Shown in pieces: positions 17,122 through 26,226 of a stretch of 33,439 nucleotides of DNA. Source of the DNA: Akkermansiaceae bacterium (lineage in GTDB: Bacteria > Verrucomicrobiota > Verrucomicrobiia > Verrucomicrobiales > Akkermansiaceae); the NCBI GenBank assembly GCA_021733795.1, contig JAIPKB010000038.1, positions 1 through 33,439 on the forward strand, written 5' to 3'. Numbering within the stretch: the first letter of the stretch is position 1; each line of letters begins with the position of its first letter. A model generated the notes under the pieces. It did not search any database, was not told where the DNA came from, and saw only the letters and a program-made list of their open reading frames with translations. The translations under genes and the position numbers were made by a program.

Positions 17122-17183
17122 GATGAGACAATCCGATGAGACTCATGAAAGAACCATTCCTATACGGAAGTATAGTAAAACAA

Positions 17184-19265
17184 ATGAATCCAAAATACTT
17201 CATGCTGTGCGGTCTGTCCACAATGTGGTTTGTCACCAGCTATTGTGCGAATGCGGCGGAGGTGATCGAAGTCATCAATGTGAACTGTGGCGGTCATGCG
17301 TGGGAGCCTGAAAGCACCATGAAGGGACGGGCGAACCCGACGGATTGCGGAGTAGCGCCCGTTGCGTACCCCGGGGTGGTCTGGAGTGAGGGGTTTGGTT
17401 GGAACCGTACCAAACTGAAGAATTCCGAGGGCAAGCCCACGACGGTGAGCTTCCATGTCACCACGGATGTCGGCTGCGCCCAGGACTGGAGAAACAATAA
17501 GCTGGCTCTTCTCATCGGAGGCTGGCACCATGCCAACAAGACCCCTCTGGATATCAGCGGACTCGATAAATTCAACAAGTACGACCTTTATCTCCCGTCG
17601 CAAGATGACTACGGCAGGAACAAGGGCGGGGCGTTTTCGATCAGCAACATTTCGGACGCGGGCACCAACACGCTGATAAGCACCGGCAAGAACCTCAACG
17701 GCACCACGTGGGTCGAGGGTGAGGATTATGTCGTTTTCAGGAATATCGTTCCTTCTGAAGAAGGCGGGATCCATATCAATTTCACGGGCACCTTGAATGG
17801 GTTTCAGCTCGTGAGATTTGATCCGAGAAAACCGACAACGATTTCGCTCAAGCAGACGGTCGGCGCGCACCAGTCAAGGTTCGGTGATCGTCTCACCTTC
17901 ACCGCCACGGTAGTCGGTGCGGAACCAGCCGGAAAAGTTGTTTTCTATGACGGAGACCTACCCCTGGAGAGCCAGGTTGTGAGTACGTCCTTCACGGCGA
18001 GTCTTGTTACAGAGCTGATTTCGGGGGGCACTCATTGCCTGAAGGACCGGTATGAGGGCAAGGAGGTGACTCCGATAAGCTATTACGATTCCCGCTATGG
18101 CAAAGGTGCGGCGTTGGCTAGTAACGATCTGCCGCCGCTTGGTAGCAAGACCCTCGGTTCCTCGTTAAAGGTGGATATCAAGCTCGAGGACTTGCCATGG
18201 GGTCGTCACAGCATCACGGCCAAGTATGCGGGTGATATAGAAAATGCGCCCAGCAGTTCCGCGGCGGGTGCTCTGGACGTGAAACCGCGGACCGGCAACG
18301 GCAAGCTGAAGGTTTTCATCCTTGCGGGCCAGTCGAACATGGAGGGCCATGGGGCCGTCGACTGGGGCGGCAATCCAGACACCGAGCAAAGAACCCCGCC
18401 GCTCGTTGGAGGACTGGGCGCGCTTCGTGGGATGATCGTGAACAACCCCGTGCGTTACGCTCATTTCATTGAATTCCCCCATGTCCTCACTGATACTGGC
18501 CGCGTAATGAGAGATACGCCCCTGCCGAATTTTGTTCCTCGCAAGGATGTGTGGCTTTCCCTATGGAACCAGAAGGGTGAAGATCCGGCAGGCGAAGTGA
18601 GGAACGGCCCGCTTACCCCCGGTTTCGGTGCCTCGACAGGGAGTATAGGTCCTGAATACGGTTTCGGCCTGACTGTCGGCGATGCGATAGGCGATCAGGT
18701 GCTCATTATCAAGACCGCATGGGGCGGGAAATCGCTGGCGGACGACTTCCGGCCTCCCAGTTCCGGCGGCAAGGTCGGACCCTACTATTGCCTGATGATC
18801 GAAAAGGTCCATAAGGTGCTCAACAGCCTGAAAGAATATTGCCCTGCCTACCAGGGACAGGACTACGAAATCGTCGGGTTCGGTTGGCATCAGGGATGGA
18901 ATGATCGCACCGACATGAAGAGGACCGCCGAATATGAGGCTGATTTGGTCAATCTGATTAAGGATCTTCGTGCTGAGTTCAAGGTGCCGAAGCTGCCGAT
19001 CGTCATTGCCACCACGGGGATGAGCCTGGTTGATATTGATCCCACCGGAATGGAGTTGATCGCGGCGCAGACCGCCGTGTCCGATCCAGGCAAGTATCCC
19101 GAATTCGCCGGCACGGTGGTCTCTGTGGACACGATGCCTTTCGACTGTGGCGAAAACTCGCCATCTCCGGGGGGCGGGTACCACTGGAATTACAGTGGCG
19201 AGAGCTATTTTCGGATAGGCGTGAAGATGGGAATGGCGATGATGGAAATAATAACCGGTCGGTAG
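17184..19265 (+). CDS. exported sialate O-acetylesterase-like SGNH esterase with N-terminal beta and Ig-like domains
   Basis: A 693-residue protein predicted to remove acetyl esters from glycans outside the cytoplasm. The signal peptide is MNPKYFMLCGLSTMWFVTSYCANA from the ATG at 17184; an in-frame ATG at 17136, behind GGATGAG, would give a longer n-region and is also possible. Residues about 25-215 form an unidentified beta-rich domain. About 218-375 is an Ig-like domain (TTISLKQTVGAHQSRFGDRL ... GRHSITAKYAGD). The C-terminal half is an SGNH/DUF303 esterase: FILAGQSNMEGHG (Ser about 384), VLIIKTAWGGKSL, VGFGWHQGWND (in place of the usual WYQGE) and a C-terminal YHWNYSGESYFRIG holding the likely catalytic His. 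It sits between rhamnosidases, fitting deacetylation before sugar release. The exact substrate is unknown. Confidence 0.85.
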   Translation: MNPKYFMLCGLSTMWFVTSYCANAAEVIEVINVNCGGHAWEPESTMKGRANPTDCGVAPVAYPGVVWSEGFGWNRTKLKNSEGKPTTVSFHVTTDVGCAQDWRNNKLALLIGGWHHANKTPLDISGLDKFNKYDLYLPSQDDYGRNKGGAFSISNISDAGTNTLISTGKNLNGTTWVEGEDYVVFRNIVPSEEGGIHINFTGTLNGFQLVRFDPRKPTTISLKQTVGAHQSRFGDRLTFTATVVGAEPAGKVVFYDGDLPLESQVVSTSFTASLVTELISGGTHCLKDRYEGKEVTPISYYDSRYGKGAALASNDLPPLGSKTLGSSLKVDIKLEDLPWGRHSITAKYAGDIENAPSSSAAGALDVKPRTGNGKLKVFILAGQSNMEGHGAVDWGGNPDTEQRTPPLVGGLGALRGMIVNNPVRYAHFIEFPHVLTDTGRVMRDTPLPNFVPRKDVWLSLWNQKGEDPAGEVRNGPLTPGFGASTGSIGPEYGFGLTVGDAIGDQVLIIKTAWGGKSLADDFRPPSSGGKVGPYYCLMIEKVHKVLNSLKEYCPAYQGQDYEIVGFGWHQGWNDRTDMKRTAEYEADLVNLIKDLRAEFKVPKLPIVIATTGMSLVDIDPTGMELIAAQTAVSDPGKYPEFAGTVVSVDTMPFDCGENSPSPGGGYHWNYSGESYFRIGVKMGMAMMEIITGR

Positions 19266-19330
19266 CAATGGGAAAACAAACTTCAAGAGGATGTGATGTC
19301 GAAGGGAGAGCTATGATGAGGAGAAACAGC

Positions 19331-22300
19331 ATGAAGAATAACATGGTTCTGGTGTACGGGATGATTGTCGTGTTTTTAACGCCGCTGGCAGCGCTTCCGG
19401 CTGGATCGGATACGCCGGATATTGTGCCTGCAGCGCTCCGCTGCGAGTACCGCGCCAATCCGCTCGGCATCGACGCCGAGAAGCCGCGGCTGAGCTGGGT
19501 CATAGAAGAAAGAGGACAGAGGACAGAGGACAGAGGCCGGAAACAAAGTGCCTACCAGGTTCTGGTCGCCGCGACCCCGGAGCTGCTTGCCAAAGACCAG
19601 GGCGATCTGTGGGACAGCGGGAAGGTGGCGTCCGGCCAGAGCATACAGGTGGAGTATGCCGGAATGCCGTTAGAATCCCGCATGAGTTGTCATTGGAAAG
19701 TGCGCGTCTGGCTTGATGATGGAATGGCATCGGCCTGGAGTGCGCCCGCGATGTGGACGATTGGGCTGCTCAGGCCGGGGGACTGGCAAGGCAAGTGGAT
19801 TGGGTTAGACCGGCACGACGGATCGCCGGCGGCAGAGGATCCCGAGCAACGTCGTCTGCCTGCCCGCTACCTGCGCCGCGACTTCGCGCTGGACAAGGGG
19901 ATTTCGCGGGCCACCGCCTATGTCTGCGGGCTGGGACTGTTTGAGTTGCAGCTCAACGGCCGCAAGGTCGGCGACCATCTCCTCGATCCGGGCTTGACCC
20001 AATACGACAAGCGCGCCTTGTATGTGACCTTCGATGTCACACGGCAATTGCACGCCGGCTCTAACACGCTTGGCGTGATTCTTGGAAACGGACGTTATTA
20101 TGCGATGCGTACCACGGTTCCTTTTACCATGAAAAATTTCGGTTTCCCGAAACTGCGCCTGCAGCTCGAGGTGGATTTCCATGACGGCACCCGCCAAACC
20201 ATCAGCACTGACGAGACCTGGCGCCTGACCGATGCCGGTCCGATCCGCGCCAACAATGAATACGACGGTGAGGAATACGACGCGCGCATGGAGCTGCCGG
20301 GCTGGGCGGAGCCCGGCTACAACGCGGTCTCATGGCAAGCGGCGGCCGTGGTGCAAGCGCCGCAAGGACGGCTGCAGGCGCAGATGATCGACCCGATCCG
20401 CGTCACCGAGATCCGCAAGCCGGTGGCCATCACCCAGCCGAAGCCTGCCATGTTTCTGGTAGATATGGGGCAGGCCTATTATGGCACCGTGCGCCTTAAA
20501 GTGAGCGGTCCGGCCGGCACGCGGGTGCAATTGCGCAGCGCCTATGGCCGCAATGCCGATGGTACCCTGCGCAGCCAGGACAACCGCAGCGCCAGGAGCA
20601 CCGACGTTTATGTGCTCAAGGGTGCCGGGATCGAAAGCTGGACGCCCGTTTTCCGCGGGCAGGGCTACCGGTTTGTCGAAGTGACCGGCTTTCCGGGGAC
20701 GCCCACGCCGGACAACTTCGAGGGACTGGTGATGCACACCGACTTCGCGGCGGTGGGTGGGTTCCGCTGTTCTAACGACCTTGTCAACCGCATCCACGAC
20801 AACATCCGCTGGACCCAGCGGGCGAATCTCCGCAGCTTGCCCATGGAACCCGACCGCGACGAACGCATGGGATGGCTCGGCACCCAGGCCAAGGACTTCG
20901 AAAGCAATTGCTATAACTTCAATATGGCTGCCTTCATCGGCAAATGGTTGGAAGACATCCGCCTCGATCAGTTGGAGGACGGCCACATTCCCAACGTTTC
21001 GCCCACCTACTGGGCGATGTATGATAGCGGGATCGTGTGGCCCAGCAACATCGCCATTCTCCCGGAAATCCAATATGATCTCTATGGTGACCGGCGCGCG
21101 CTGGAATCGAACTACGCGGCCTTGACCCGCTGGATGAAGTTCGTTTCGCGCCACTTGAAGGCGGACTGCACCGTTGACCTGAAAAAGTTCGGCGACTGGT
21201 GCGATGCGACTTCAATGAACGGCGGCAGCACGACCGGCGGCACCGCCGATGCACTGATCGCATCCGCCTATTATTATAACAACTGCCGCATCGCGGCCCG
21301 TCTGGCCAGATTGCTGGGTAAACCTGACGATGCTGCGGGTTTCAGCGAACTCGCCGCGAAAATCAACGACGGCTTCAATCGCCGGTTTTTCGATGCGGCG
21401 CAACACACCTACGGTTCGGGCAGTCAGACCAGCAACCTGTTGCCGCTGGCATTCGGAATGGTGCCGCCAGAGCAGCGTGCCGCAGTGGCGGGCAACCTGG
21501 CCCGCGACATCCAGGTGACGCGCAAGGGACATCTGTCGGTGGGTATGGTGGGGGCATTCTGGCTCATGCAGGTCCTAACCGATACCGGTCACGCCGATGC
21601 TGCCTGGGAAGTGGTGACGCAGACCACCCGGCCAAGTTGGGGCTATATGATCTCCAAAGGCGCGACCACCATCTGGGAACGCTGGGACAGCGACACCTGC
21701 GGACCGGGCATGAACAGCGAGGCGCTGCTCATTCTGGCGGGCAATCTCGACGCGTGGTTTTACCGTACTCTGGCGGGTATCAACTACGACCCGGAGCAAC
21801 CGGGATTCAAACACATCATCATCAAACCTGTGGTGCTCGGGGATCTGACGTGGGTTAGGTGCGGCTATGACTCGATCCACGGTCGCATCGTCAGCAATTG
21901 GATGCGCGACGCCGACAAACTCACGATGGACGTCACCATTCCTCCCAACACCACGGCGACCGTATATGTTCCGTCGCAGGACGCCGCCGCAGTGAGCGAG
22001 TCCGGCAAGCCTGCGGCGAAGGCGGAAGGCGTGAAGTTGCTGCGCATGGAAAATGCCGCAGCGGTGTACGAGATTGGGTCGGGCTCCTATCGTTTCGAAT
22101 CCACGTTGCCCGCCAAGCAATCAACTGTAGCATTACCAGCGGTGGTATCCGTGACTGAAGTCAATCTGGATACCTCGGCGGACGCGACTGGATCGGAGAT
22201 CCAGAACAGCGGCACTCTTATCCGATCCTATTGCTTTGGCGAAGCGGCCGACATCGTGGTTCACGGCGTGCCCTTCAAAGGTGCGGCCAATGCCAGTGGT

Positions 22301-22705
22301 GACACGGCCTTGTCCGGCTCGTGGGGCGGATCGGCAGTGTTGGACTACTACCCCGCACCAGCCGATGCCAACTACAAAAAGCTCGTCAATTCCCTGCTGC
22401 AAGCCCCGGCGGATACGGCCGGTATCAAGCCCACTCTCACCATCGGTGGTCTAGCAGTAGGACACACCTATCGGCTGCAAATCATCTGCAACCTTCCACG
22501 CAACGGAGTGGCGGAAGTGGCGGGCAGCAAGCATCAATTGGCCAACGGCGACGTGAAAACACCCGTGCTGCTCACCGCTACCTGGCAGGCCACCGATGAC
22601 ACGCTCATCCTGCGATGGATCGGGCAGGGCGCTACCGCCACCCCGGTGCATTTCACCGCTTACGCCCTGCACGACCTGGGGGTGGCCAAAACGGATGGGA
22701 AATAG
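19331..22705 (+). CDS. GH78 alpha-L-rhamnosidase with C-terminal module X
   Basis: A 1,124-residue exported inverting alpha-L-rhamnosidase. I chose the ATG at 19331 because AGGAG lies seven bases upstream and a signal peptide follows (MKNNMVLVYGMIVVFLTPLAALPAG); in-frame ATGs exist back to 19268. An N-terminal Fn3-like domain opens with LRCEYRANPLGIDAEKPRLSW. Beta-sandwich domains follow (FELQLNGRKVGDHLLDPGLTQ). The (alpha/alpha)6 barrel carries EPDRDERMGWLG (general acid E511) and TTIWERWDS (general base E783). A beta C-domain precedes module X at about 938-1124, nearly matching the GH106 tail. A run of three GAGGACA heptamers (19512-19532) encodes GQRTEDRG in the Fn3-like domain. Twelve bases separate it from the next gene. 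Family and bond are secure; the polysaccharide is unknown. Confidence 0.95.
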   Translation: MKNNMVLVYGMIVVFLTPLAALPAGSDTPDIVPAALRCEYRANPLGIDAEKPRLSWVIEERGQRTEDRGRKQSAYQVLVAATPELLAKDQGDLWDSGKVASGQSIQVEYAGMPLESRMSCHWKVRVWLDDGMASAWSAPAMWTIGLLRPGDWQGKWIGLDRHDGSPAAEDPEQRRLPARYLRRDFALDKGISRATAYVCGLGLFELQLNGRKVGDHLLDPGLTQYDKRALYVTFDVTRQLHAGSNTLGVILGNGRYYAMRTTVPFTMKNFGFPKLRLQLEVDFHDGTRQTISTDETWRLTDAGPIRANNEYDGEEYDARMELPGWAEPGYNAVSWQAAAVVQAPQGRLQAQMIDPIRVTEIRKPVAITQPKPAMFLVDMGQAYYGTVRLKVSGPAGTRVQLRSAYGRNADGTLRSQDNRSARSTDVYVLKGAGIESWTPVFRGQGYRFVEVTGFPGTPTPDNFEGLVMHTDFAAVGGFRCSNDLVNRIHDNIRWTQRANLRSLPMEPDRDERMGWLGTQAKDFESNCYNFNMAAFIGKWLEDIRLDQLEDGHIPNVSPTYWAMYDSGIVWPSNIAILPEIQYDLYGDRRALESNYAALTRWMKFVSRHLKADCTVDLKKFGDWCDATSMNGGSTTGGTADALIASAYYYNNCRIAARLARLLGKPDDAAGFSELAAKINDGFNRRFFDAAQHTYGSGSQTSNLLPLAFGMVPPEQRAAVAGNLARDIQVTRKGHLSVGMVGAFWLMQVLTDTGHADAAWEVVTQTTRPSWGYMISKGATTIWERWDSDTCGPGMNSEALLILAGNLDAWFYRTLAGINYDPEQPGFKHIIIKPVVLGDLTWVRCGYDSIHGRIVSNWMRDADKLTMDVTIPPNTTATVYVPSQDAAAVSESGKPAAKAEGVKLLRMENAAAVYEIGSGSYRFESTLPAKQSTVALPAVVSVTEVNLDTSADATGSEIQNSGTLIRSYCFGEAADIVVHGVPFKGAANASGDTALSGSWGGSAVLDYYPAPADANYKKLVNSLLQAPADTAGIKPTLTIGGLAVGHTYRLQIICNLPRNGVAEVAGSKHQLANGDVKTPVLLTATWQATDDTLILRWIGQGATATPVHFTAYALHDLGVAKTDGK
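19512..19532 (+). repeat. three tandem GAGGACA heptamers inside the GH78 gene
   Basis: Three perfect 7-base units are followed by a degenerate fourth (GAGGCCG). Three units keep the frame; gain or loss of one would shift it near the start of the enzyme. Confidence 0.85.
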
Positions 22706-23356
22706 AGAGAAACCCATATGAAAGTCACAACAAAGAGAATGCTTGTGTGCGACTTTGATTCGTTCCGCACGGGCAGGGACTGGTATATGACATGGCGGCA
22801 GATGAAGGCCATGGCCGACGGGGGGCTTGAGATCGGCAACCACTCTGCGGGTCACTCTTCCGGTTTGAATGCCATGCTCACCATGGAGGATGAGTTGGCG
22901 GCGAATCATGTTCCCAAGCCGACGACCATTGCCTGGGCGCTCGGCAGTGTTAACGTGGACGGGTATCCGGGGCTGGTTGAGCACGGATATAATTTCGCAA
23001 GGGGCAGTTACAACCGCCCCTACCGGCCGAAGGTGGATCATCCTTTCGATATTCCGTCGATGGCGTCCTACAATCTGCCGGACTTTGTCAAAATGGTGCG
23101 ACAGGCCGTTAGCGGCAGGATTGTGGTGATTTGTTACGATGACGTGCCGGACATGAAACATCCGCCCTGCTCCGTTGAGTCAACGGTTTTCAAGGAGATG
23201 ATGCAGTATTTGAAGGATAACAACCACAAGGTGATCGCGCTGCGTGATCTAGCAGAGTTTGTCGATCCGGCAAAGGCCGCCAAACTGCCGGCGACCGCCA
23301 AAGAGTTCAAAGAGTCGGCTCCCGTGGTCCTGGCCGAGGAGGTCAAGCCCTATGCA
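22157..23356 (+). repeat. duplicated block, copy 2 (module X plus deacetylase-like gene)
   Basis: This is the partner of 14886-15863. It covers the last 183 codons of the GH78 gene and the deacetylase-like gene up to AEEVKPYA. It keeps about 110 codons of deacetylase sequence missing from copy 1 but lacks the DUF5018-like repeats that follow in copy 1. Confidence 0.85.
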
Positions 23357-23758
23357 AGCCCCGGCAATACGGCGGTCAGTACCGTGACGGTGGTGAAGGG
23401 CTCCCAGCCCACGGCTTTCACTTGGGGAGACGCCGTCGTTGGCAATTGGAGCGATGCCTCGAGGTGGTCGAATAACCTTGCCACTGGATCGTTCCCCGCA
23501 GGTGCCGGTCAGCCCAACAACATGCTGAGCTACAGCCAGCGCGGCTCCTGTGCCATTAAGATTGACCCGAACTCGGAATTCCTGCTCAACCAGTTCATTC
23601 TGGGCGAGGGCTGCGGAGGCATGACTCTGGGCGGCAACAGCCCCGCTGTGTCGCCGGCGGCAGCCGCCCGCTATGCGTATACCATGGCCGGCGATGATTG
23701 CAATCTGCACAACAACGAAGGCCTGCCCGCCTCACCCTTCCGCACCGATGACTGGTGA
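22718..23758 (+). CDS. rearranged polysaccharide deacetylase-like protein, chimeric at the C-terminus
   Basis: A 346-residue frame built from parts. MKVTTKRML reads like the start of a signal peptide but runs straight into VCDFDSFRTGRDWYMTW, which in NodB-type deacetylases lies after the first catalytic TFDD strand; that strand and the hydrophobic signal core are absent. GLEIGNHSAGHSSG keeps the metal-binding HxxxH. The deacetylase part ends near FVDPAKAAKL. The DUF5018-like repeats present in the 15.5-kb relative are missing, so AEEVKPYA passes almost directly to FTWGDAVVGNWSDASRWSN. That beta-strand-repeat opening breaks off at about 23660, and the last 30 residues (RYAYTMAGDDCNLHNNEG ... 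LPASPF) match the usual C-terminus of sialate O-acetylesterases, as in the gene ending at 27792. It is probably inactive; it could also be called a pseudogene. Confidence 0.75.
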   Translation: MKVTTKRMLVCDFDSFRTGRDWYMTWRQMKAMADGGLEIGNHSAGHSSGLNAMLTMEDELAANHVPKPTTIAWALGSVNVDGYPGLVEHGYNFARGSYNRPYRPKVDHPFDIPSMASYNLPDFVKMVRQAVSGRIVVICYDDVPDMKHPPCSVESTVFKEMMQYLKDNNHKVIALRDLAEFVDPAKAAKLPATAKEFKESAPVVLAEEVKPYASPGNTAVSTVTVVKGSQPTAFTWGDAVVGNWSDASRWSNNLATGSFPAGAGQPNNMLSYSQRGSCAIKIDPNSEFLLNQFILGEGCGGMTLGGNSPAVSPAAAARYAYTMAGDDCNLHNNEGLPASPFRTDDW

Positions 23759-23782
23759 GCCAACAGATCAACAAACGAACGA

Positions 23783-26002
23783 ATGAACAAGTATCAACAG
23801 GAGACTTCATTGAACCTCGCAATCGGAAATCATGAGGCTGTGAAAGCCGTTGCTTTCTTTCGTCGCCGTGCGCCCGAGACTCGCTCTGGCAGAGCGCGGA
23901 GATGCCCCGTTTGCTCATGCAAGCGACGTATTCTGCCAAAGGCGGTCGTTGCTGGCTGGGTGTTGGGAACGCTGTCGCTCCATGGCAAGCCTGTGGAACT
24001 GGCGGCTCAACCGCTCCTGCTCAAATCCGAGGATTTCAGGCATTACGTCGATGAGTTCAACCACCACGACGAGGAACTTTACAAGGGGAACTTCTCAAAC
24101 GCGGCGGCCTGGGATTTCCTGAAGGACAACATTCCGTTGCTCGACTGTCCGGATGAGGATATTCAGACAACCTACTACTTCCGCTGGTGGACCTACCGGA
24201 AGCATATCAAGCGGACGCCTGCCGGCTTCATCGTTGACGAATTTCTGCCGAATGTCAGCTGGGCCGGAAAGTACAACTCGATCAGCTGTGCGGCAGGACA
24301 CCACATTTACGAGGGGCGTTGGCTCCGCGACCCGACATATATCGACGACTATTCCCGCTTCTGGTTCCACGGCGGCGGCGAACCGCGACGCTACAGTTTC
24401 TGGGTCGCTGATTCAATCTGGGCGCGTTACTGTGTCACAGGGGAAAAGAAACTGCCGCTCGATCTTCTGCCGGATCTTGTCCGGAATTACGAGGCATGGG
24501 AGAAGTCGAATCTTGATGCGAACGGACTCTTCTGGCAAATAGATGATCGCGATGGCGGCGAGATGTCCATTGGCGGCAGTGGCTACCGGACGACGATCAA
24601 CAGTTATCAGTTCGGCGACGCGCTGGCAATTGCACGGATTGCAGAACTGGCAGGCAGGCCGGAGGTGGCTGGCAGCTATCGCGATAAGGCCGCGTCAATC
24701 AAAAAGCTCGTCCAGGAGAAATTGTGGGATGCCGACGCTGATTTCTTCAAGGTCTTACCACGCGGTGAAAACAACAAGCTTGCGGACGTGCGCGAGGAAT
24801 ACGGGTACACGCCGTGGTATTTCAACATGGCAGACCCTCAGTTCGCCGTCGCGTGGAACCAGGTGATGGATCCGCGGGGCTTCTATGCGCCGTTCGGGCT
24901 GACAACGGCGGAACAACGCCATCCCAAATTCATCATTTCATCCCAGGGGCATGAATGCCAGTGGAACGGGCCTTCCTGGCCGTATGCAACCGCGGTTACG
25001 CTTACCGCTCTGGCGAACCTGCTGAATGGTCCGGCGCAGGAAGTGGTCGGATCAAATGATTATTTTCAACTGCTCAGGATTTATACCAAGTCGCACCAGT
25101 TGAAGCTCGATGATGGCCGGGTTGTCCCGTGGATAGATGAGAATTTGAATCCGACGAATGGTGACTGGATTTCCAGGACGCGCCTGAAGACCTGGAAGAA
25201 CGGAACATGGGATGCCGGAAAAGGTGGCAAGGAACGCGGCAAGGATTACAACCACTCGACGTTCTGCGATCTCGTAATCAGCGGTCTGATCGGGCTGCGC
25301 CCACGCGCCGACCAAACCGTCGAAGTTAACCCGCTCGTGCCTGCCGGATGGGATTACTTCTGCCTTGATCAGATCCCCTATCACGGGCAGACGCTCACGA
25401 TTCTGTTCGACAAGACCGGGCGGCGTTACGGCAAGGGCAGGGGGCTTCGCGTCTTCGCCGGTGGCAAACAGATTGCCGCGTCGGAGAAACTCATGCATCT
25501 CACCGGACAATTGCCATCCCCCACTCCTCTCGAAACGTCGGGGGGGTGGCGGAAATACGAGGGCAATCCCGTGATCGGTGGTCAACACGGCACATGTTTT
25601 GATATTTCGGTGTTGCGCGAAAACGGCACCTACCGCATGTGGCTTTCTTGGCGTCCTAAAGCATCGGTAGCACTTGTTGAAAGCAAAGACGGTATTGATT
25701 GGAGCCAGCCGCCTCGGATTGTGCTTGGCCCGCACCCGGAAACTGGATGGGAAGACGATATCAATCGTCCCTATGTGCTCAAACGTTCTGGATCTCGGTT
25801 GGGGCAGGTCAGGGACGCCCATTGCTACGGTACCACGAAGTGCCTTTCCCCAACTAAGGATCGCGCCAGCCTCATCGGCGAGAGCGGATGCGCCAAAATA
25901 CCCGAAACAGTAAAGAAATACCGCCTTATACCCAGGAATTCAGGAGTCAGGGCTTGGCCTGGACCCAGATCACCGACATGGAGAACGAGCGAAACGGCCT
26001 GA
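23783..26002 (+). CDS. MGH1-like (GH63-related) glycosidase fused to a truncated GH43/GH32-like domain
   Basis: The 739-residue frame has three parts. About residues 80-580 form an (alpha/alpha)6-barrel glycosidase of the MGH1-like type: IQTTYYFRWWTYRKHIKRTP, SWAGKYNSISCAAGHHIYEG, QIDDRDGGEMSIGGSGYR, HECQWNGPSWPYATA and DYNHSTFCDLVISGLIGLRP. About 587-670 begins a beta-propeller glycosidase (WRKYEGNPVIGG, TYRMWLSWRPKASVALVES, WEDDINRPYVLKRSG) that breaks off after roughly one and a half blades. Residues 671-739 look non-native. A run of seven G (25540-25546) marks the join of parts one and two. The N-terminus is odd: residues 25-50 are Arg/Cys-rich and a signal-like stretch (AVVAGWVLGTLSLHG) starts only at about 55, so the true start is uncertain. 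The barrel domain looks intact and probably active. Confidence 0.8.
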   Translation: MNKYQQETSLNLAIGNHEAVKAVAFFRRRAPETRSGRARRCPVCSCKRRILPKAVVAGWVLGTLSLHGKPVELAAQPLLLKSEDFRHYVDEFNHHDEELYKGNFSNAAAWDFLKDNIPLLDCPDEDIQTTYYFRWWTYRKHIKRTPAGFIVDEFLPNVSWAGKYNSISCAAGHHIYEGRWLRDPTYIDDYSRFWFHGGGEPRRYSFWVADSIWARYCVTGEKKLPLDLLPDLVRNYEAWEKSNLDANGLFWQIDDRDGGEMSIGGSGYRTTINSYQFGDALAIARIAELAGRPEVAGSYRDKAASIKKLVQEKLWDADADFFKVLPRGENNKLADVREEYGYTPWYFNMADPQFAVAWNQVMDPRGFYAPFGLTTAEQRHPKFIISSQGHECQWNGPSWPYATAVTLTALANLLNGPAQEVVGSNDYFQLLRIYTKSHQLKLDDGRVVPWIDENLNPTNGDWISRTRLKTWKNGTWDAGKGGKERGKDYNHSTFCDLVISGLIGLRPRADQTVEVNPLVPAGWDYFCLDQIPYHGQTLTILFDKTGRRYGKGRGLRVFAGGKQIAASEKLMHLTGQLPSPTPLETSGGWRKYEGNPVIGGQHGTCFDISVLRENGTYRMWLSWRPKASVALVESKDGIDWSQPPRIVLGPHPETGWEDDINRPYVLKRSGSRLGQVRDAHCYGTTKCLSPTKDRASLIGESGCAKIPETVKKYRLIPRNSGVRAWPGPRSPTWRTSETA

Positions 26003-26100
26003 TCTCCCACAGCAGGGACAAGTTTACCGAAGACGCGAAAGCTGTTACCGAGGAAGGCGGAGACCAACATCCTCACGGGTTGCCCAAAGGCCTCCGCTGA
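25914..26100 (+). pseudogene. remnant of a GH2 beta-galactosidase-type C-terminus
   Basis: In a different frame from the preceding gene, this stretch reads EFRSQGLAWTQITDMENE then RNGLISHSRDKF. It resembles the conserved end of the GH2 catalytic domain (pattern: GLxAxxYTQxTDxExExNGLxxYDR). The frame stops at 26098-26100. Nothing else of a GH2 enzyme is present in the window. It overlaps the non-native tail of the MGH1-like frame, so the break between the propeller fragment and this remnant lies between about 25795 and 25920. Confidence 0.5.
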
Positions 26101-26226
26101 TCGAACTCCTCTGCAAGAATGCGGCAACCAAGCCGGTAAAGTGAGCTGAAACCAGACCGCAGACTGCCCCAGGGCCGTTTAAAGGCCGTTTGTCACAAAG
26201 TTTACTAGCACTACCAAGAAAGAAAA

